DNA of 64,000 nt from Cruorifilaria tuberocauda. Taxonomy: Eukaryota > Nematoda > Chromadorea > Rhabditida > Onchocercidae. The stretch covers positions 124,001 to 188,000 of the forward strand of contig JABVXU010000003.1 of NCBI GenBank assembly GCA_013365365.1. The letters are read 5' to 3'. The notes below the pieces were generated by a model. It did not search any database and was not told the origin of the DNA. It saw nothing but the letters and a program-made list of their open reading frames with translations. Shown one piece after another: positions 1 through 13,700 of the stretch. How positions within the stretch are numbered: position 1 is the first letter of the stretch; each line of letters opens with the position of its first letter. The translations under genes and the position numbers were made by a program.

Positions 1-3000
1 GGGAGAAGTTGTAAATGTTTTTACTGTTTTGCATATATACGTTCGCTTCTTCCCATTTATCTGTGATGTGTTTTGTCAGTTTCTTTGATTACGGCTAGTC
101 CTTCAGCCTATTCTGTACTACTTCTTTTTAAATAGTAAAAATGATATATTGAGGTCACAATTCTATCACGCTTATGATCAGTTTCTTCGGCTTAAAATTC
201 ATCGAATGAAATAGGGGGTTCACGATTTTTTTGAACACTATAGGGAAGCATTAAGTGGAAGCATATCTGCAAATAACAGACAGAGAAACCATAATAACAG
301 ATTGAGAAAGTTCGGAGAATTTAAATGGGATACACGTAAAAAGATTTGGAACAATCCAAAAATTCTTGCAGAAAAGTGGTAGTGTAAAAATTGCTTCAAT
401 TCCTAATATCAGAAAAATTAATATATAAGAAGGTAAGGATCTTTTTCTCAGAAAGCAACTTTTATATTCCAATTATTCGATATAACATCACACTGCCTGC
501 TTTTTCACATCATTTTTGACCAGAAGTATTCTTCAATTAAAACTAGAAATGCTGCTGGACGCAGAAGACACTAAGCTTTCTTTAAAAATAAAACGATATT
601 TTCAGAAGATAGAGCTCTTATATATAATCAAGTGTCAATATAACTAAGTATCATGATCAGATCTTTCCAATTAAATCGTATTGCTTCTATTTTATGTTTA
701 ATTTCTATTTTTTTGTATTAGAGAATATTTACGGAGAATAAAGAACATTATATCTAGAGAGTTGGAATTAATAAATTTAATTCAAAGGACAATGTTTAAA
801 AATTGTTTTTCATCTACTAAAGAGTCTTTCACATTCAAGAAAATGCAATCCTCAGGTATTGGTTTACTGGAGCGTTCCCCAAGCTTATTATCCCTTAAGA
901 CCTTAAAATCTTATTATCATTTTCTTATTAAGAAGCATTTACCTAGGCACCGTTATTGTTCAGTTGAGGGATGGCTAAACGGTATGGCATTCCACACATC
1001 AGTAACTAAGAACTTCCCTATCTTTGAATTGTGAATAAATTACGGAACACTGTCAATTCCGTTTTTCATGAATTTTTGAACTTTCAAAGTATCGAAAATC
1101 TTATCTCTAAAGAATACTTTTCTCTATAAATTCACTAAAATTATCATTTCAAAATAATAATCAAAGAATGAAAGAAAAATCGATGTCCGCCATTTTGCTC
1201 GTTACGTATCTTTCGCAATAAAAGCAAAATTTTCTGACAATTCTTTTCATAAAAAATGTGTTGGTTGCACTGTTACCCTAACTAAATAAGTAATAATACA
1301 TTCAAGTTGAAAATAAGTGAAATATTAAAATTTTTGAATTGTGAGATAATATTTCCCTTCGTCTGCTTTCTATGTTTTATCATAGGGAGATTGGCAGAAT
1401 TAATAATTGAAATATCAAACGATTTTCATATTATCACAGTGGAAAATGTTACAACTCATTAACCTCTTGTTTATCATTTTCTATCGTTTTCTCCAATTCC
1501 GAACATTTTCTTTTTGTTGAATGAAACTGTAGAGGAACAATTTGATCTTTTCTGTTTACAAAATTTCTCATATCGCTTTAATTCTTCGTATGATGCGAAA
1601 GTGATTTAGGCACTGCGCAATTCATCATCTGTAATTGAAAATGTAAAACTAAAAGATTTTGAATTTCATCATTTCAAATGAAATATATCTTTTGCTTTTT
1701 GCATTAAATCATTACATATTCTTTACAAATTGATCTAGTATCTATTTTATTTATAATTTTTGAATGACATTTTTCACGAATTTTTCGTGAATGGGAACTG
1801 GGAAATTGTGGATCATTATTTTTATTAATGAAATAAATACAAACGCTGGCCAATTAACTGACTAATACTACTGTTATGAAATAAAAATGAGAAACGATCC
1901 TGCAACCCTTTCTTACAGATTGACTTTGTTAAGTATCAAAAAGTGTTTAATATAATATAATCACTTTCTAAATATGAATTATATCGCTCAATTTTATATT
2001 AACTACCAAAAAGTTTAGGTAAGAAAAAACATGGACTTCATTTAAATGAATTCAATTTTAATATCGATTTGATATGATGATAATTTCGCAAATCGGAACA
2101 TCATAGAAACTATCTGAAGCGACACTTCAAAAAATCCACTGATAATTAAGTCAAGCATTATTTGATATTCTGATAACTCTAATAACATATCATTTATCAA
2201 GCAAACATTTTCATTCTGTCAACATTTTCCAAAATCAACAGTATTGATGTTGATAGTGTTGTTACATTAGATTTCTGGCAGGACAATAATTTCCTCAAAT
2301 ATACTATTTGCAAAACAATTATGAAAGACAGTGATTAATAAAAGGACATAGAAGAATTGGACATCCTTCTCATCTCTATTTATTTTTGTATACAATAATG
2401 GACATTTATACAGAAATTGATATGGATTTCCATTTACACGACGTAAGTTTCTCTTTTCAAATAAAAAGGAAGCCTTCAGCAATCACATGCAAAAGTTATT
2501 AAAAAATATCAGTATTTTAATGTCACTTAAGTTGAGTTACAAAATAATTTATAGTGAACAGGAAAAATTGAAATCGGTACTTTAGAGAAAGTCAATTTTT
2601 ATTTGATAACTAATGAATATAGTTTCTAAAGTTATAAAATTTCTTTTTCATCTGTCATAATTTCCAGTAGAACCATCTGTGTAAAACAGAAACCCGAACG
2701 AACATAAATACATAATACAACAACACAAATACCAGATTTTAACACTCACCGTGTAGATATAAGTCCTTCAGATTTAATTAATGTCTATCTCTTCCTATCT
2801 GATTAATTCTTCAGATACTTCATATATTTTAATATCATCGATTATTAGAAAACAAGAAATCCAACATCTTCTTGGTCGACACACATAAAAATGAACCAGG
2901 CTAAAGGCTAAAAGCAGTAACATGGCATCCTTATTGCTTATAACATTATAACATGGCGTAGTCAATTCTTTGCGATAAAACTGAAGTTGGTAGATGAAGC

Positions 3001-3474
3001 AGTGATTTCTTCATTTTAAAATGGATTGTTTGAAATAAGTTTTTTAATGATGATATGCTATCTTTAGATTTAACAAAAATACAACTGACATATTCTGCAA
3101 TAAAAACAAAGTTGAAAAACAGTGGAATGCTAATGTGCGTTATACAAATGAATATTGTTAGAAAAGACAGATATATTTTTATGAAACAATATTTAGAAAA
3201 TAAGTACAAGTTATCAATAAACAAAGAAATCGACATAAACTCATTTCGAACAAGAAAAACGGTCGGCAAAGTCTCCTAAGAAACGGTCAATATCGATATT
3301 CGATTTCTAAGTGAAAAGAAATTAGAGCAGATTTTTCTAAATTTTAAAATTCGTTAGGATTTTAGATGCGTTCACTTGGAAATTATTTCAGGATTAAAAA
3401 AAAATAACATAAATTACATTAGATAGATTAAATCATAAAAGAGCATCTTATAACAATCATGATTATAATTATTC
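1..3474. other. No supported gene
   Basis: AT-rich DNA. The longest open frames (762-1034 plus, 90 codons; 2946-3269 minus, 107 codons) show no recognisable domain and no convincing splice context. They are of a length expected occasionally by chance. This stretch lies beyond the 3' end of the minus-strand exc-4 gene. I see no tRNA, satellite or transposon structure in it. Confidence 0.6.
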
Positions 3475-5499
3475 TCAGTTTTCATCCAATTTAAGTCGAC
3501 GAATATCTTCCAAGACACTTTCGGGAATTGTGTGAGTTTTGGTTGGAACTTGCAACGATTCGCGCTGGTTTGTTACCAAACTAAGCTGTTCCTGAAAAAG
3601 ATAGCTTTAAAAACCCGACCAAAAAACCAACTTTTTCGAAAACGCAAAGCACTACTATTAATTCCATATAGATGATATCATTAAGATTCAAATAACGTTT
3701 AGAGGTGAACCATTTAAGCTATTTTTGCCTTATCTTATTTACTGTTCCCAATCCACTAAGTGATTAAATTATTAAATTTTTAATTGAACAATAATAATTT
3801 CGCCATCAAGACCACGCCTTATAGTGGTGAAGAATATCTTGGTCTGCTGGACAACTTTCAATGAAAGCAGCGGTACGATATGCATTCAACACATAGTTCC
3901 AGAGATAGGTTAGATTCAGCGGAATGTCAAAGCCGAGCAGACGCTGCCCAACAATTCGAATATGATGGAGACGCGGCATCAGTTCGCAATCATATTCCGT
4001 CATACTTTGCCCCAAAAGATACCGTGAGTTTCGTTCACTTAAAAGCTGAAATCGATAACGACAAAACTTCATTACTTATATCATCATTAGAGTTTATTCA
4101 GAAAGAAGGAATAATCCTTTCATTCTTTTACAAACAATTAATGACTTTAAAATCTGAAAATTATTCACTTGATCAATATTAGCCAGTTGTTCAACAAGTT
4201 TATTGTATGATGCTTTTTGCTGTGGCGGAAGCGATTCTACCGGTGTTGGTGATGATCCTTTCTGTTCCCTATCGTGCTCACTTTTGGATCGCAAAAAGAT
4301 TTTGAAGTTCTGCAAAATGATTTGAAATGTTATTATATTTTTCAATAGCACTTTTTGCATAAGAAATATTTCCCTTGAATATCTCAGTGATTTTTATAGA
4401 AATAATATGATTAGCAAACATCTGCATGTGTTTATGAAGTAAATCGACTACTTACAATAACTCAAGTACTCCCTTAATACTCTAAAATCGTGTTTTACCG
4501 ATTTAAGAATATATTTGGGAATTTAATAAAGGCTCACTCTGTACAAACTTTCAATTCGTTTCTCTACCACTGGATCTTTTTCAAACAGCGGCACATTGAA
4601 CTCCTTTGCTAAATGGAAAATGCGTCCTTCGATTTCACGATTGTCAGTATAAGTCGCATTTCTGAAACATGGATGACTAAACAATAACGAACTTCCAACA
4701 ACTGAAAAACCGAAGAGATCATTGATACGCACTGTGGTGTACTAAATGAGGAAAGCAAGAAAGAAACGAACTTGTTTTCCACCATAATTGGTGGTTGTGC
4801 TCCAAGAAAACTTTTTTTGAATGCTTCAGAATTAATGTTTACTGTTTTCACTTCAACCCGAACAACTCCAATCTCATAGAGAGCGTAAAGCTCCATCCAA
4901 AATTCCTGACAAAACAAGCATGCACCAATGCGTCGATTTTCGATTCCCGAAGCCTAGAAATTTAATTTATAGAGAATTACATATCTTTAGCAACGATTTT
5001 TCCTTTGGCCACTACTCTCACAAATAAAATGATTTTTCATAGCATGCGAAATACCAATAACTATAACATTAGAGTAATTAACCTGTAAAGTTAAAATATG
5101 ATGAATTAAAGGACTGAGTCATGTTCAGTCTGCATCAATTTTGTTAAAATTGAGTAGAATTTAGACTTGCTGATTTTTTATCTTTAATTCAAATCTTACC
5201 TAATTTTTTACTATAGTGATTTATATTATACTATAGTGATCTTTACTGATATTTTACTATAGTGATATAGTGGTAGTAATTAAAACTTCATAAATGTTCG
5301 AACACAGTAATAGAAAACTGAACATATTGTTTATTAGAATAAGAATAAATTCTAGCTTATCACAATATAAAGAACATGTCTAATTATGCATTGTATAAAA
5401 CTCGAACCTACTTACTTTAACATAAAGCTCTAGAAGTGGCTTCTGACCAGTACCAATTTGATCGCCATTTATTTGCTGCATTTGATAATCAGCCTCCAT
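3475..5499 (-). CDS. exc-4: Chloride intracellular channel-like protein (CLIC family, EXC-4 orthologue)
   Basis: Six exons: 5499-5416, 4953-4772, 4661-4538, 4309-4169, 4045-3818 and 3591-3475. They give 291 codons plus stop, close to my memory of C. elegans EXC-4 (about 290 aa). CLIC proteins have a GST-like fold and exist in soluble and membrane forms. EXC-4 maintains the lumen of the worm excretory canal (family knowledge). An N-terminal thioredoxin-like segment with C40-L-F-C43 precedes the putative membrane-inserting helix. The all-alpha domain carries TYTDNREIEGRIFHLAKEF and MTEYDCELMPRLHHIRI, which are hallmark nematode CLIC stretches. All junction phases agree. The last intron starts GC instead of GT (AAG|GCGTGG); joining there restores the family's HYK-E junction, and reading through would end after three more residues. 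The start at 5499 gives a family-like length. Confidence 0.93.
5210..5266. repeat. Three copies of ACTATAGTGAT in exc-4 intron 1
   Basis: Copies lie at 5210-5220, 5230-5240 and 5256-5266, spaced 20 and 26 bases apart, inside the first intron of exc-4. Each unit contains the short palindrome ACTATAGT. This could be a decayed tandem duplication or a cluster of binding sites; the sequence does not decide. Confidence 0.6.
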
Positions 5500-7439
5500 T
5501 TCTACACCTTTCGTACCTCTCTATCTTCAATATAAAATAATTCAATTTAAGCTTTTTTAACTTGAAATAAGAAAGATCATTGAACACGCAAAGCAGAAAA
5601 GTTGGTTGGCGGAAAAAGTGACACGCTGAAAGAAATGAATGACAATACACAACCTGCATTTACCCGATCTGACTAAACTACACTACGATGTTATACGAAA
5701 CAAGTTAACCGAACTCAACGCAAAGAACTGAAAAACATTAAGTGCACGGCCCTAGCCATGAAATGCAATTTCAAAAATCCCAGAGCAATTTATCATACAG
5801 AGAGTGGGTGTGAGAAATTCTGGTGAGGCAGCTGATATATTTTAGAGAGATGGAGATTGAGGTGTCATATCATCACACAAGAGGGTAAGCTTACTAATAT
5901 TCCAAAAATAAATTTATGATGATGGAATGCTTTAATGATAAAAAGAGAGAGGCATTATGATCTCTTTTAGCCCCTAATGAAAAGCATTAAAGCAGCTGAT
6001 ATTTTCAAAACAATAGCTTGCTTGAAAATTGAATCATTCTAGAGGAGAATTAATTTGAAGAATTTTTATTTTTTTTCCCAGAAATTAAAAGAATTCGAAC
6101 CATCGCTCTTTTGAAAGAAAATTTCGAATGTGCATCAAACAGAAAAAAGATGTCAGCAAAATTTCGAAAGAGAGCGATAATTGATTAAAATTATTGATGA
6201 AGATGTATCTTGAATATGGATGATAGTGACGACTCAACTAACAATTAAGGTCTCCAAAAAATGATTTAAAAAATCAAAAACATATATTTACAGAATGAGA
6301 ATGAGATTTTTTGATTCCGTGCGCTAATAATAATAATGGCGCAACGCGTATAATATTTTACAAATATGATTTTATACAAATATACAAATGATTTTACAAA
6401 TACTATGTACAGGAAATGATTTTGAATGATATAACTTGCCGGAAATCAATCAAGTTAGGAAAAGGAATGTGCCCATTTTATGATTGACTGAAAATTTTCA
6501 AGTTCCATTTTCCACTACAAAAATTATGCACAAGTACATTGCACATTTCCGTTCACATGATGTTGCTGTTGGCTAAGAGGTCAATTCTTGGCCGAGATTG
6601 GTCTGCAATTTTTAGTTCATTTTCTACCCTTGATATTTGATATTGAGATACTATAACAGGAGATATTAATGCATTTCAATATACAACAAATAAAAATAAT
6701 CAACAGATGCGGACAAAGGTAAGACAATTGAGGTCATTCTTTTGAAATCAAAAATGAATTCCGTCATGGCTTTTGAAAGAGGAGAGGGAAGCAAGCAAAG
6801 CGTCATCAGTACGATAGCTATCGACGAATAATCAGAATAAAAATAGTGAGAACTGACAAAATACGAATTCATTCAATAAGCACTAACAAATAATGCATTT
6901 AAATAAGCTACGAAACTTTTAAGATTAATCGATTTATCATTAAAGTATTTGGGTCAGCATGAAAGCTGTAATTTTTCACTCATTTCAATACTAACATGCA
7001 GTAAAGTGAGGCTAAGACATTTCAAAGGATAACTAAAAGACGGGAAGAGTTTGAAATTGCTTTCACAGTCACTTTCATTAAAATTGTTCGCGAAAAGCGA
7101 TACATCTGAATGATATGGAGAGAATTTCACTAATAATTAGTTGAGCAAGTATAGAATTATTGTAATAAATGAAAATTAAGTAAACTTAAATTTCGCAAAC
7201 TACAGCAGCAAAAAAAATATTGGGAGCTTTGCGTAATGAGAATTCATAAAAGTTTCGCACCACTGCTCGCAAATGGTAAAAAAATTTTTCGATTAATTAT
7301 TAATCACAGCTGAAAACAAACACTTCACGGTTTGATATGTTTTTATTGCAAGTAAGAGGACGGCGAAGAGACTCTTATTACTCTTATTTCTAAAAGTTCT
7401 ATAAGATTCGTTCAATCAATATGCGTTCAATATACTGAA

Positions 7440-7673
7440 TTATATGTAATTGTTCAGTAGGCACATTTCCAAGTGATATTGACGCGAATTCAAACAATTT
7501 TTGGAAGTATAATATTTCTTTTGCATTAATATGTACACATAAAGAATATAAACAATAGCAAAGAGAAAAAGCAATAAAACAAATAGTTGTATGAAACAGG
7601 TTCTGCAAAAAAGTCTGTTTTCTAGACGATTAGGATCTAGTTTCACTAGTAGATTTTGAATTTTTTGTGACAT
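7440..7673 (-). CDS. Possible small single-pass membrane protein (hypothetical)
   Basis: A single ATG-initiated frame of 77 codons. It encodes a charged, polar N-terminus of about 30 residues, a strongly hydrophobic segment of about 25 residues (beginning near residue 31), then a lysine/tyrosine-rich tail. It contains five cysteines. No family is recognised, and no splice sites or trans-splice acceptor were verified. Hydrophobic open frames arise easily in AT-rich DNA because poly-T codons encode Phe and Leu, so this may be chance. It lies alone, more than 2 kb from any supported gene. Confidence 0.22.
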   Translation of the reverse strand: MSQKIQNLLVKLDPNRLENRLFCRTCFIQLFVLLLFLFAIVYILYVYILMQKKYYTSKNCLNSRQYHLEMCLLNNYI

Positions 7674-9608
7674 TGTCAAATGTTACTTAGTTTATCTGGC
7701 TTCTATCTTTCTTGATATTTATGTCCTGAAAAGAAATGCTGAATTATATTACGATCACGAAAAGCGCAAATAAGATAGAAAGTACCATTAACAAGTAATT
7801 CCAGGACTCATTTATACATGTATGTCATACTAATAATTCATTTCGTTCTCCCCTTTTTGGAGTGATAAAAATTTGACTTGTTTATGATTTTGGTTATCAT
7901 TGATTATTCTGTAAATGAAATACATTTTTATCATGAATCAGAATTTCTTTCAAAATAAGTGAAGAATGTAGCTTTCAGAAAAAGCCATCTCAGTCGATGC
8001 TTAGTATGAATAAGCAATGATGGAGGTGATGAATACGTAAATATAATGATGATTTGAAAAATCAGATTGAAAGTGGTGAGAGGAATCTGTCAAGATTGAG
8101 ACATTCGAACTGAAAAGTGCATAGGAGAAACAAATTGATGTAACAGCATTTATACTTTCATGACGTTTGGGACATGATGCTCATAGGACCGGTAGAAAGA
8201 AGGGAGGAACATACCGTATGTAAATGCTTACGACGTAATTCATAGATTGTGAATATAAAAATGGATAGAATTATTTGTTATATTTATGTAAAAAGATACA
8301 TTAACAATATTTGCAGATAATGATTCTTCGCTCTCTTTCTCAAAGCTTATATACAATAGTTTGAAAGAGAATAGGGAAGGGGAAACATCGTGGATTGATG
8401 TAATACAATCGAAGAATAAAACACAGAAAAAATTCTTGGATGAAATTTGGCTAAAAAAATATTTTAGAATTGAAATTATGGACAAAATTTGTTTATGCTA
8501 AAACATTCAAGAAAAAATACTGATTCTTTCATCCGAAAATGATTGACTGGTACCAAGATAGCTATCCTAACTGGAGAATACGCAAGCTTGGGCAAAAATT
8601 GAATTGTAAGGTTGAAGATTGGTCAAGTAACAATACGTATATCTTTGAAACAGATTAAAGTGAAATCGTCTGATGTATGTATAACGAAAATTCCCAGAAA
8701 ATCAATACTTCCTTCTTGAAAAAATTTTCAAATTTTCCTCGAAAGTTGTAGCAGTTCATCATATATGTCAGAAAATTTAAGAAAGAAAGTCTAAGGAAGC
8801 ACTTAGATTCCAAAGCGACATGAAAATTATCAAAAATTATCACAAACAAATTGATAACCAAAAGAATTGCTAATAAGAATGCATTCAGCTCCGCTCAAAT
8901 ATAATCATTTCTGCCGTTATCACAATTTTGAACATTAGCAGCAGAAAAAGATAAAAAATTAGAAAAAAAGAAATTTTGTAATGTGAAAGTGCTAGCGAAG
9001 AGAAAGAAAAATTTTTGGAATGAATTTTTCAAAGTGAGTTAAGATAGCTTTAGAAATATTGTCGTATGAAATTAATACTTTCTCACTTCCCAGTACAAAA
9101 CAAAATAAATATTGCTATGGCAATGCTAAATCAGAGATGATGGGATTGTTTATAAATCGATAATATTTACCATTTACAAATTTTATATCATATTACGTGT
9201 TATCAGTAAAGCTCAGAGTATTATGTTAATGAATCCTGCTTATCATAAAAAATTTCACGAATCAAATCATTTTTGCAAACAACAATTAGCATCATAGATA
9301 TTCTCCAAATCACAAAAATACAAAACAAAACTTCGTCCTGGATTGCTTGGATTTTTCAAATTTGATTTCTGATTGAAACAATTTCAAAAGCATGATGAGA
9401 TGCTCGAATGCTGGTATGATAAAAAAAACAATAAATGTTAATATGCAGAAATTTAGAAAAAATTACCAGATGAGAAATGCGAAGAAATTAGATATTCGAT
9501 TGAAGAGGACTCTTACGAAAATCATTAAAACAAGTTATTTAAAGAGAGTTTTTCAGATTAAACCACTTTTCAACGTTTTCTACTGAAGAATACTTTCTCT
9601 GATACATC

Positions 9609-9611
<3 letters not shown>

Positions 9612-9639
<28 letters not shown>
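9612..9639. repeat. (TA)n microsatellite
   Basis: About 14 uninterrupted TA units in the intergenic region upstream of TRAPPC8. A similar tract occurs at 59271-59296. Confidence 0.95.
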
Positions 9640-9641
<2 letters not shown>

Positions 9642-10694
9642 TATAAGATGATTGACTTCAACAATATTATACCATTACTACTAAACCATTGCTGATGCCA
9701 AGGGTCTCATATGATCAATTGATACCATTGAACATTGCTACGGAATACTAGATATCATATCAATGATGTAATCTTTTCAAAATGAACTCATAATATATAT
9801 CTTGCGGATTTCAAAGTCTCTCAATTCTCATGACTGAAGTGAGAAGACAAAAACTATAGCTAATTTAAAATCTCTCAAAAAGAGGTTTCTCCTCCTTACT
9901 TTAATTTTCTTCACTTATTACTTTTTTTCATGTCTTCTACTATGGGATACAAAAAACTTTCAACAAAGGTAGGACAAAAAGCACGAGACAACGGTACCAT
10001 CAAAGTTACTTAAATGTCTGTATCACACAGACTCAGTGTGATGACGCGTTAAGTGACAATGATAGATGTCGAATTTATGTATGGCGTAATCGTCTGTATA
10101 AACTCATTTCGATTTGTAAAAGCTGTGTGAATTTTGCAATTTATTCCGATAATCCTTCAACGCAAGATGAGTTTAGTAGAAGAAATGTTTAATTTTGCTG
10201 GAGAAAGCATTTTATCTGTCTTCTTCCACACCATGTTAATCATATGACTCTTGGTTTTTATCTGCCTCGACAAACGCTTTTTACTCTTTTAACATTGATC
10301 TAAAATTCTATCAAATTTATTGCTTAACATTTCTCACAATTTTTGTGGTCCTCATCTCGATCCTTACACGCTCATTTTTCATTTCGTGCCATCTAATTTT
10401 CTTTAGATTTAGTGATTCTAAAATGCTCATTGAGTAATCTTAATTGATTAAAAATGAAAGTATGCAAAATATCACGGAGTTAATATACTTCCGATGAATC
10501 AACTCTGTGTTCGACGAGTATGTAGAAGAATATGTTACTAATGATTGTAACTGTAATATAAGTGATCTTAAGACTTTTAATCGTAGTGATATATTCCAAG
10601 CATCAGTTCCACTAACGAATGATAAAAATATAGCAGATAAAATCAAAATACCGTTCTAACGCAGTGCTTTGTGAAAATAAATTAATTATTTCCT

Positions 10695-10704
10695 TTCATT
10701 TTAG
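10695..10704 (+). promoter_or_regulatory. Probable trans-splice acceptor of TRAPPC8
   Basis: The run CCTTTCATTTTAG ends at 10704, 55 bases before the chosen TRAPPC8 start. It has the polypyrimidine-AG form of a nematode 3' splice site with no obvious upstream coding exon. This fits spliced-leader addition, but a distant 5' UTR exon is equally possible. Confidence 0.45.
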
Positions 10705-10759
10705 GAAGTTCCACAATTTCTGTAACCGGTATAGCCTATTGAATTTACTCAGAAAACTG

Positions 10760-13700
10760 ATGTTAGGAGAGCACATTCGTCAAGGATTCAGTCCTTTAAT
10801 AGCTGTTCTTTCATCCGATGCTGTGGAACGTATCGCTGCTAAGAATAATCTTAGCTTCACAGATCTACTTTTGCCATTTGCCACGATCAACTGCACATTA
10901 AAGGCTTCTTTTTAATTACTTGTTTATTTTATTTTTAATTTAAGTTTCATAAATTAAATTGCTACAGCGAAGCTTAAGAATAATTTTTGGTTACGAAGAT
11001 GAATTAAAATAAGGAAGAGCCGAACTAAGAGATTATTAACGATTTGAGCAGCTTCCAGTATCCCTGATAGCAAATTATCGCCTTAGAGTTAAATCTTATC
11101 TCATCTCTTCAGTTCCTTTCACATGTGAGAAAACATGAATTGTAGGTAATATGAAATTATTAATACTTAACAAAAGTATAAGAAAATGTGCAGCAGATTT
11201 TAGCAAACCTTATCATCTTTTCAATGTTATATAAAAAGTCTCAAAAAATTTTAACTAGTAAATACTAAAGAAAAATATAACCGATTAATAAAATAAATCA
11301 AATGGAATCTTTACAGTGCAAAGTGATTTTCAATATCAAATTAATCAGGCAGGACAGTACTTTTAATGAAATAAATATTAAAATTAAAGTTGTTGCGATC
11401 GAGGAAATGGGATTAATCTCTTGCTTTTAATATTATAGTGCCCTATGCTTAGAAAATCTTATCTAGGAAATAATTCTCGATAATTCTATTGCTTTCTGAT
11501 TACAAAACAATTATAGTATCTGAAATTGTTTTATAATCGGAAAGCAGTAAAACTTCAGATCTGCCTAGCGGTAGAACTCTGGACTTAATCCACGGGAAAT
11601 TACCTTATGATATGTTTGAATAGAAACTATATGTATAAGTGAGAAAATTTTCTTTTCTCAAATTTTACATCTTTATTTCAAATTCCAAAGTCTCAGGATC
11701 CATCAGGCTCATTGGTAACATCACGCGTATTCTTTGATTTTCGAGACCTTCGACGGGACGGATTCCTTCTAAGTTTAACTGTTTTACCTTCCGTTTTACA
11801 TGAAGCTGCATCGTCGGTTGCATCCACATCGGATACCGACCCCGAACTTGCTTCCATTGCTTTCAGGTTTGTTCTGTTTTATGATTTTAATATTTCGCAT
11901 TAAATTCTTAAAATATTCTTAATGTTGGAGTTCTATCACTTTTCTCTTTCAATTTATAAATTTGTGACTTGTTGAACAGTATTTTTCTGACAGATAAATT
12001 GAATTAATTTGAGTACCGTTGCAGTGAAACTTTGCTTAAATGGTCCGAACCAGTAGAACATGAATTCCTTCGAACCTATCTTGGTTGTATATTTGTCGTA
12101 TCTACCGAAGACGAGAATCCTGTCGAAGAATTATCGAGATTAATTGATATTCAGCATCAGCAACAGGTAGGACACAGTAATTTTGATATTTGATAGAAAT
12201 ATTGATGCGGAAATGAACAAGCTAAATAACACATAATTTTTTGCTTAAGATTGACGCGTATTGATACGCTTTTGGAATGAAAAGCGGCTGTTATTAGATG
12301 TTTTCACGAAGTTTTGAATTAGGCTCTGTGAACCAGTTTTTATCGAGGAAAAATAGCTTATTTGATGTTCTTGTCATTTTGTGATTTATATGCAGTAAAT
12401 TTGTTCGTTCACTTCTCGTCTCAAAAAGTTTAATTAAAGACAAAGATGAACTGTTTATTGTTGAAATTATGAATGAGAGTTGTTTTTTATCTCATTAAAG
12501 TTATTTTTATATACTTCCCAATGGCAAACATGAATAAAAGTTGATAATATTCATTCTTTAGAAGTGGTAGATCTTAGATCTTAAGGCAAAGTTAAACTTC
12601 AGTCTTCTGTTTCATAATATTTGATTATATTTTTTAGCTTTAATAAATCATTTATCAACGTAGAATTGTTTTTCAAAGTCATACTTTGATTACTAATAAA
12701 CCTTTAATTTTTACTTTAGAAAAAGGTTTTTTCAATTTTTGAGGATACAATACTCATCACTTTTTTCAATAACGGTTTTTCATAGTAAATTGATGCGTGT
12801 TTTTCATATTTTTATGAAATATTAAATATATTATTCACACTAATGGCAGCTTAATTGACAAATGTTCAATTACATCATGAACCCGTGCCTATATGAGTAA
12901 ATCCTTTTGACGCTATGCTGAATGATTTGAAGCAGTTTTGTCTTGGAGGAAATAAATTTTTTTTAAAATAAAAATAAATAAGTGATATATTAAACTGCAG
13001 AGTTCTTCGTAACTTTTTTAAATTATTAGAACTCATCAGTTTTCTATTTTAATAATTCGAAAATTTTATGAATGATTATCATCACGTGTTGAATTTATCA
13101 TGTATTGACTGACTCAAATATTTATTTGTTGTAAAACAGAAATATTTGCTTTCATTCTTAATACTTTAACAGTTATTTGTCAGCATATTATCAGATTATA
13201 TTTGGATCGTATATAGGTTGTAAACAGCAAAAGTTCAAATTGGAAATGAAATCAGTAGTTCAATAATCATGATTCGATCGATTCTTTCACTTTTGCGGCG
13301 GAGTTTTCTGGAGCATCTGTGTTTTCTTCACGGGGTATATATGTAGTTTATTGCTTGTAGCATATAAATGTGAAAGTGTTATTTATTTTCCTAACAGTAT
13401 CACACTGCATTCAAATTTGAGAAATTTTTTGGAGTTTAATTTCATACAACTTTCATAGAAAATCTTGTTGTGCAGTTTAATTTATCCATAATAAATATTT
13501 CAAAATATCCGTATTAAACTATATAAGTAGTTTGTAGCAATAAAATATGTAGGCATTGGTTGTATTAAAGCAGGCTTGAAAATTGGTTGCATTTAAAGTA
13601 CTGAATTATTTTAGTATTCTGAATACTTTAAGGAATAGGTAGATTAGCAGTTAGGTGAATGAAAAAAGACATTGCTTTAACCGTCGAATTCTATTTAAAA

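Larger units (their letters stand above)
5500..10694. other. Intergenic, gene-poor region
   Basis: AT-rich sequence between the divergently transcribed exc-4 (minus) and TRAPPC8 (plus), so the promoters of both must lie here. Apart from one weak small ORF (7440-7673) and a TA microsatellite, I see no coding exon with matching splice sites, no RNA gene and no terminal repeats. Confidence 0.5.

Noticed and set aside
762..1034. 90-codon plus-strand open frame
   Set aside because: No domain, no splice context and no partner exon. Compatible with chance in AT-rich DNA.
2946..3279. Overlapping open frames on both strands
   Set aside because: Mutual shadows with Phe/Ile/Lys-rich composition and no motif.
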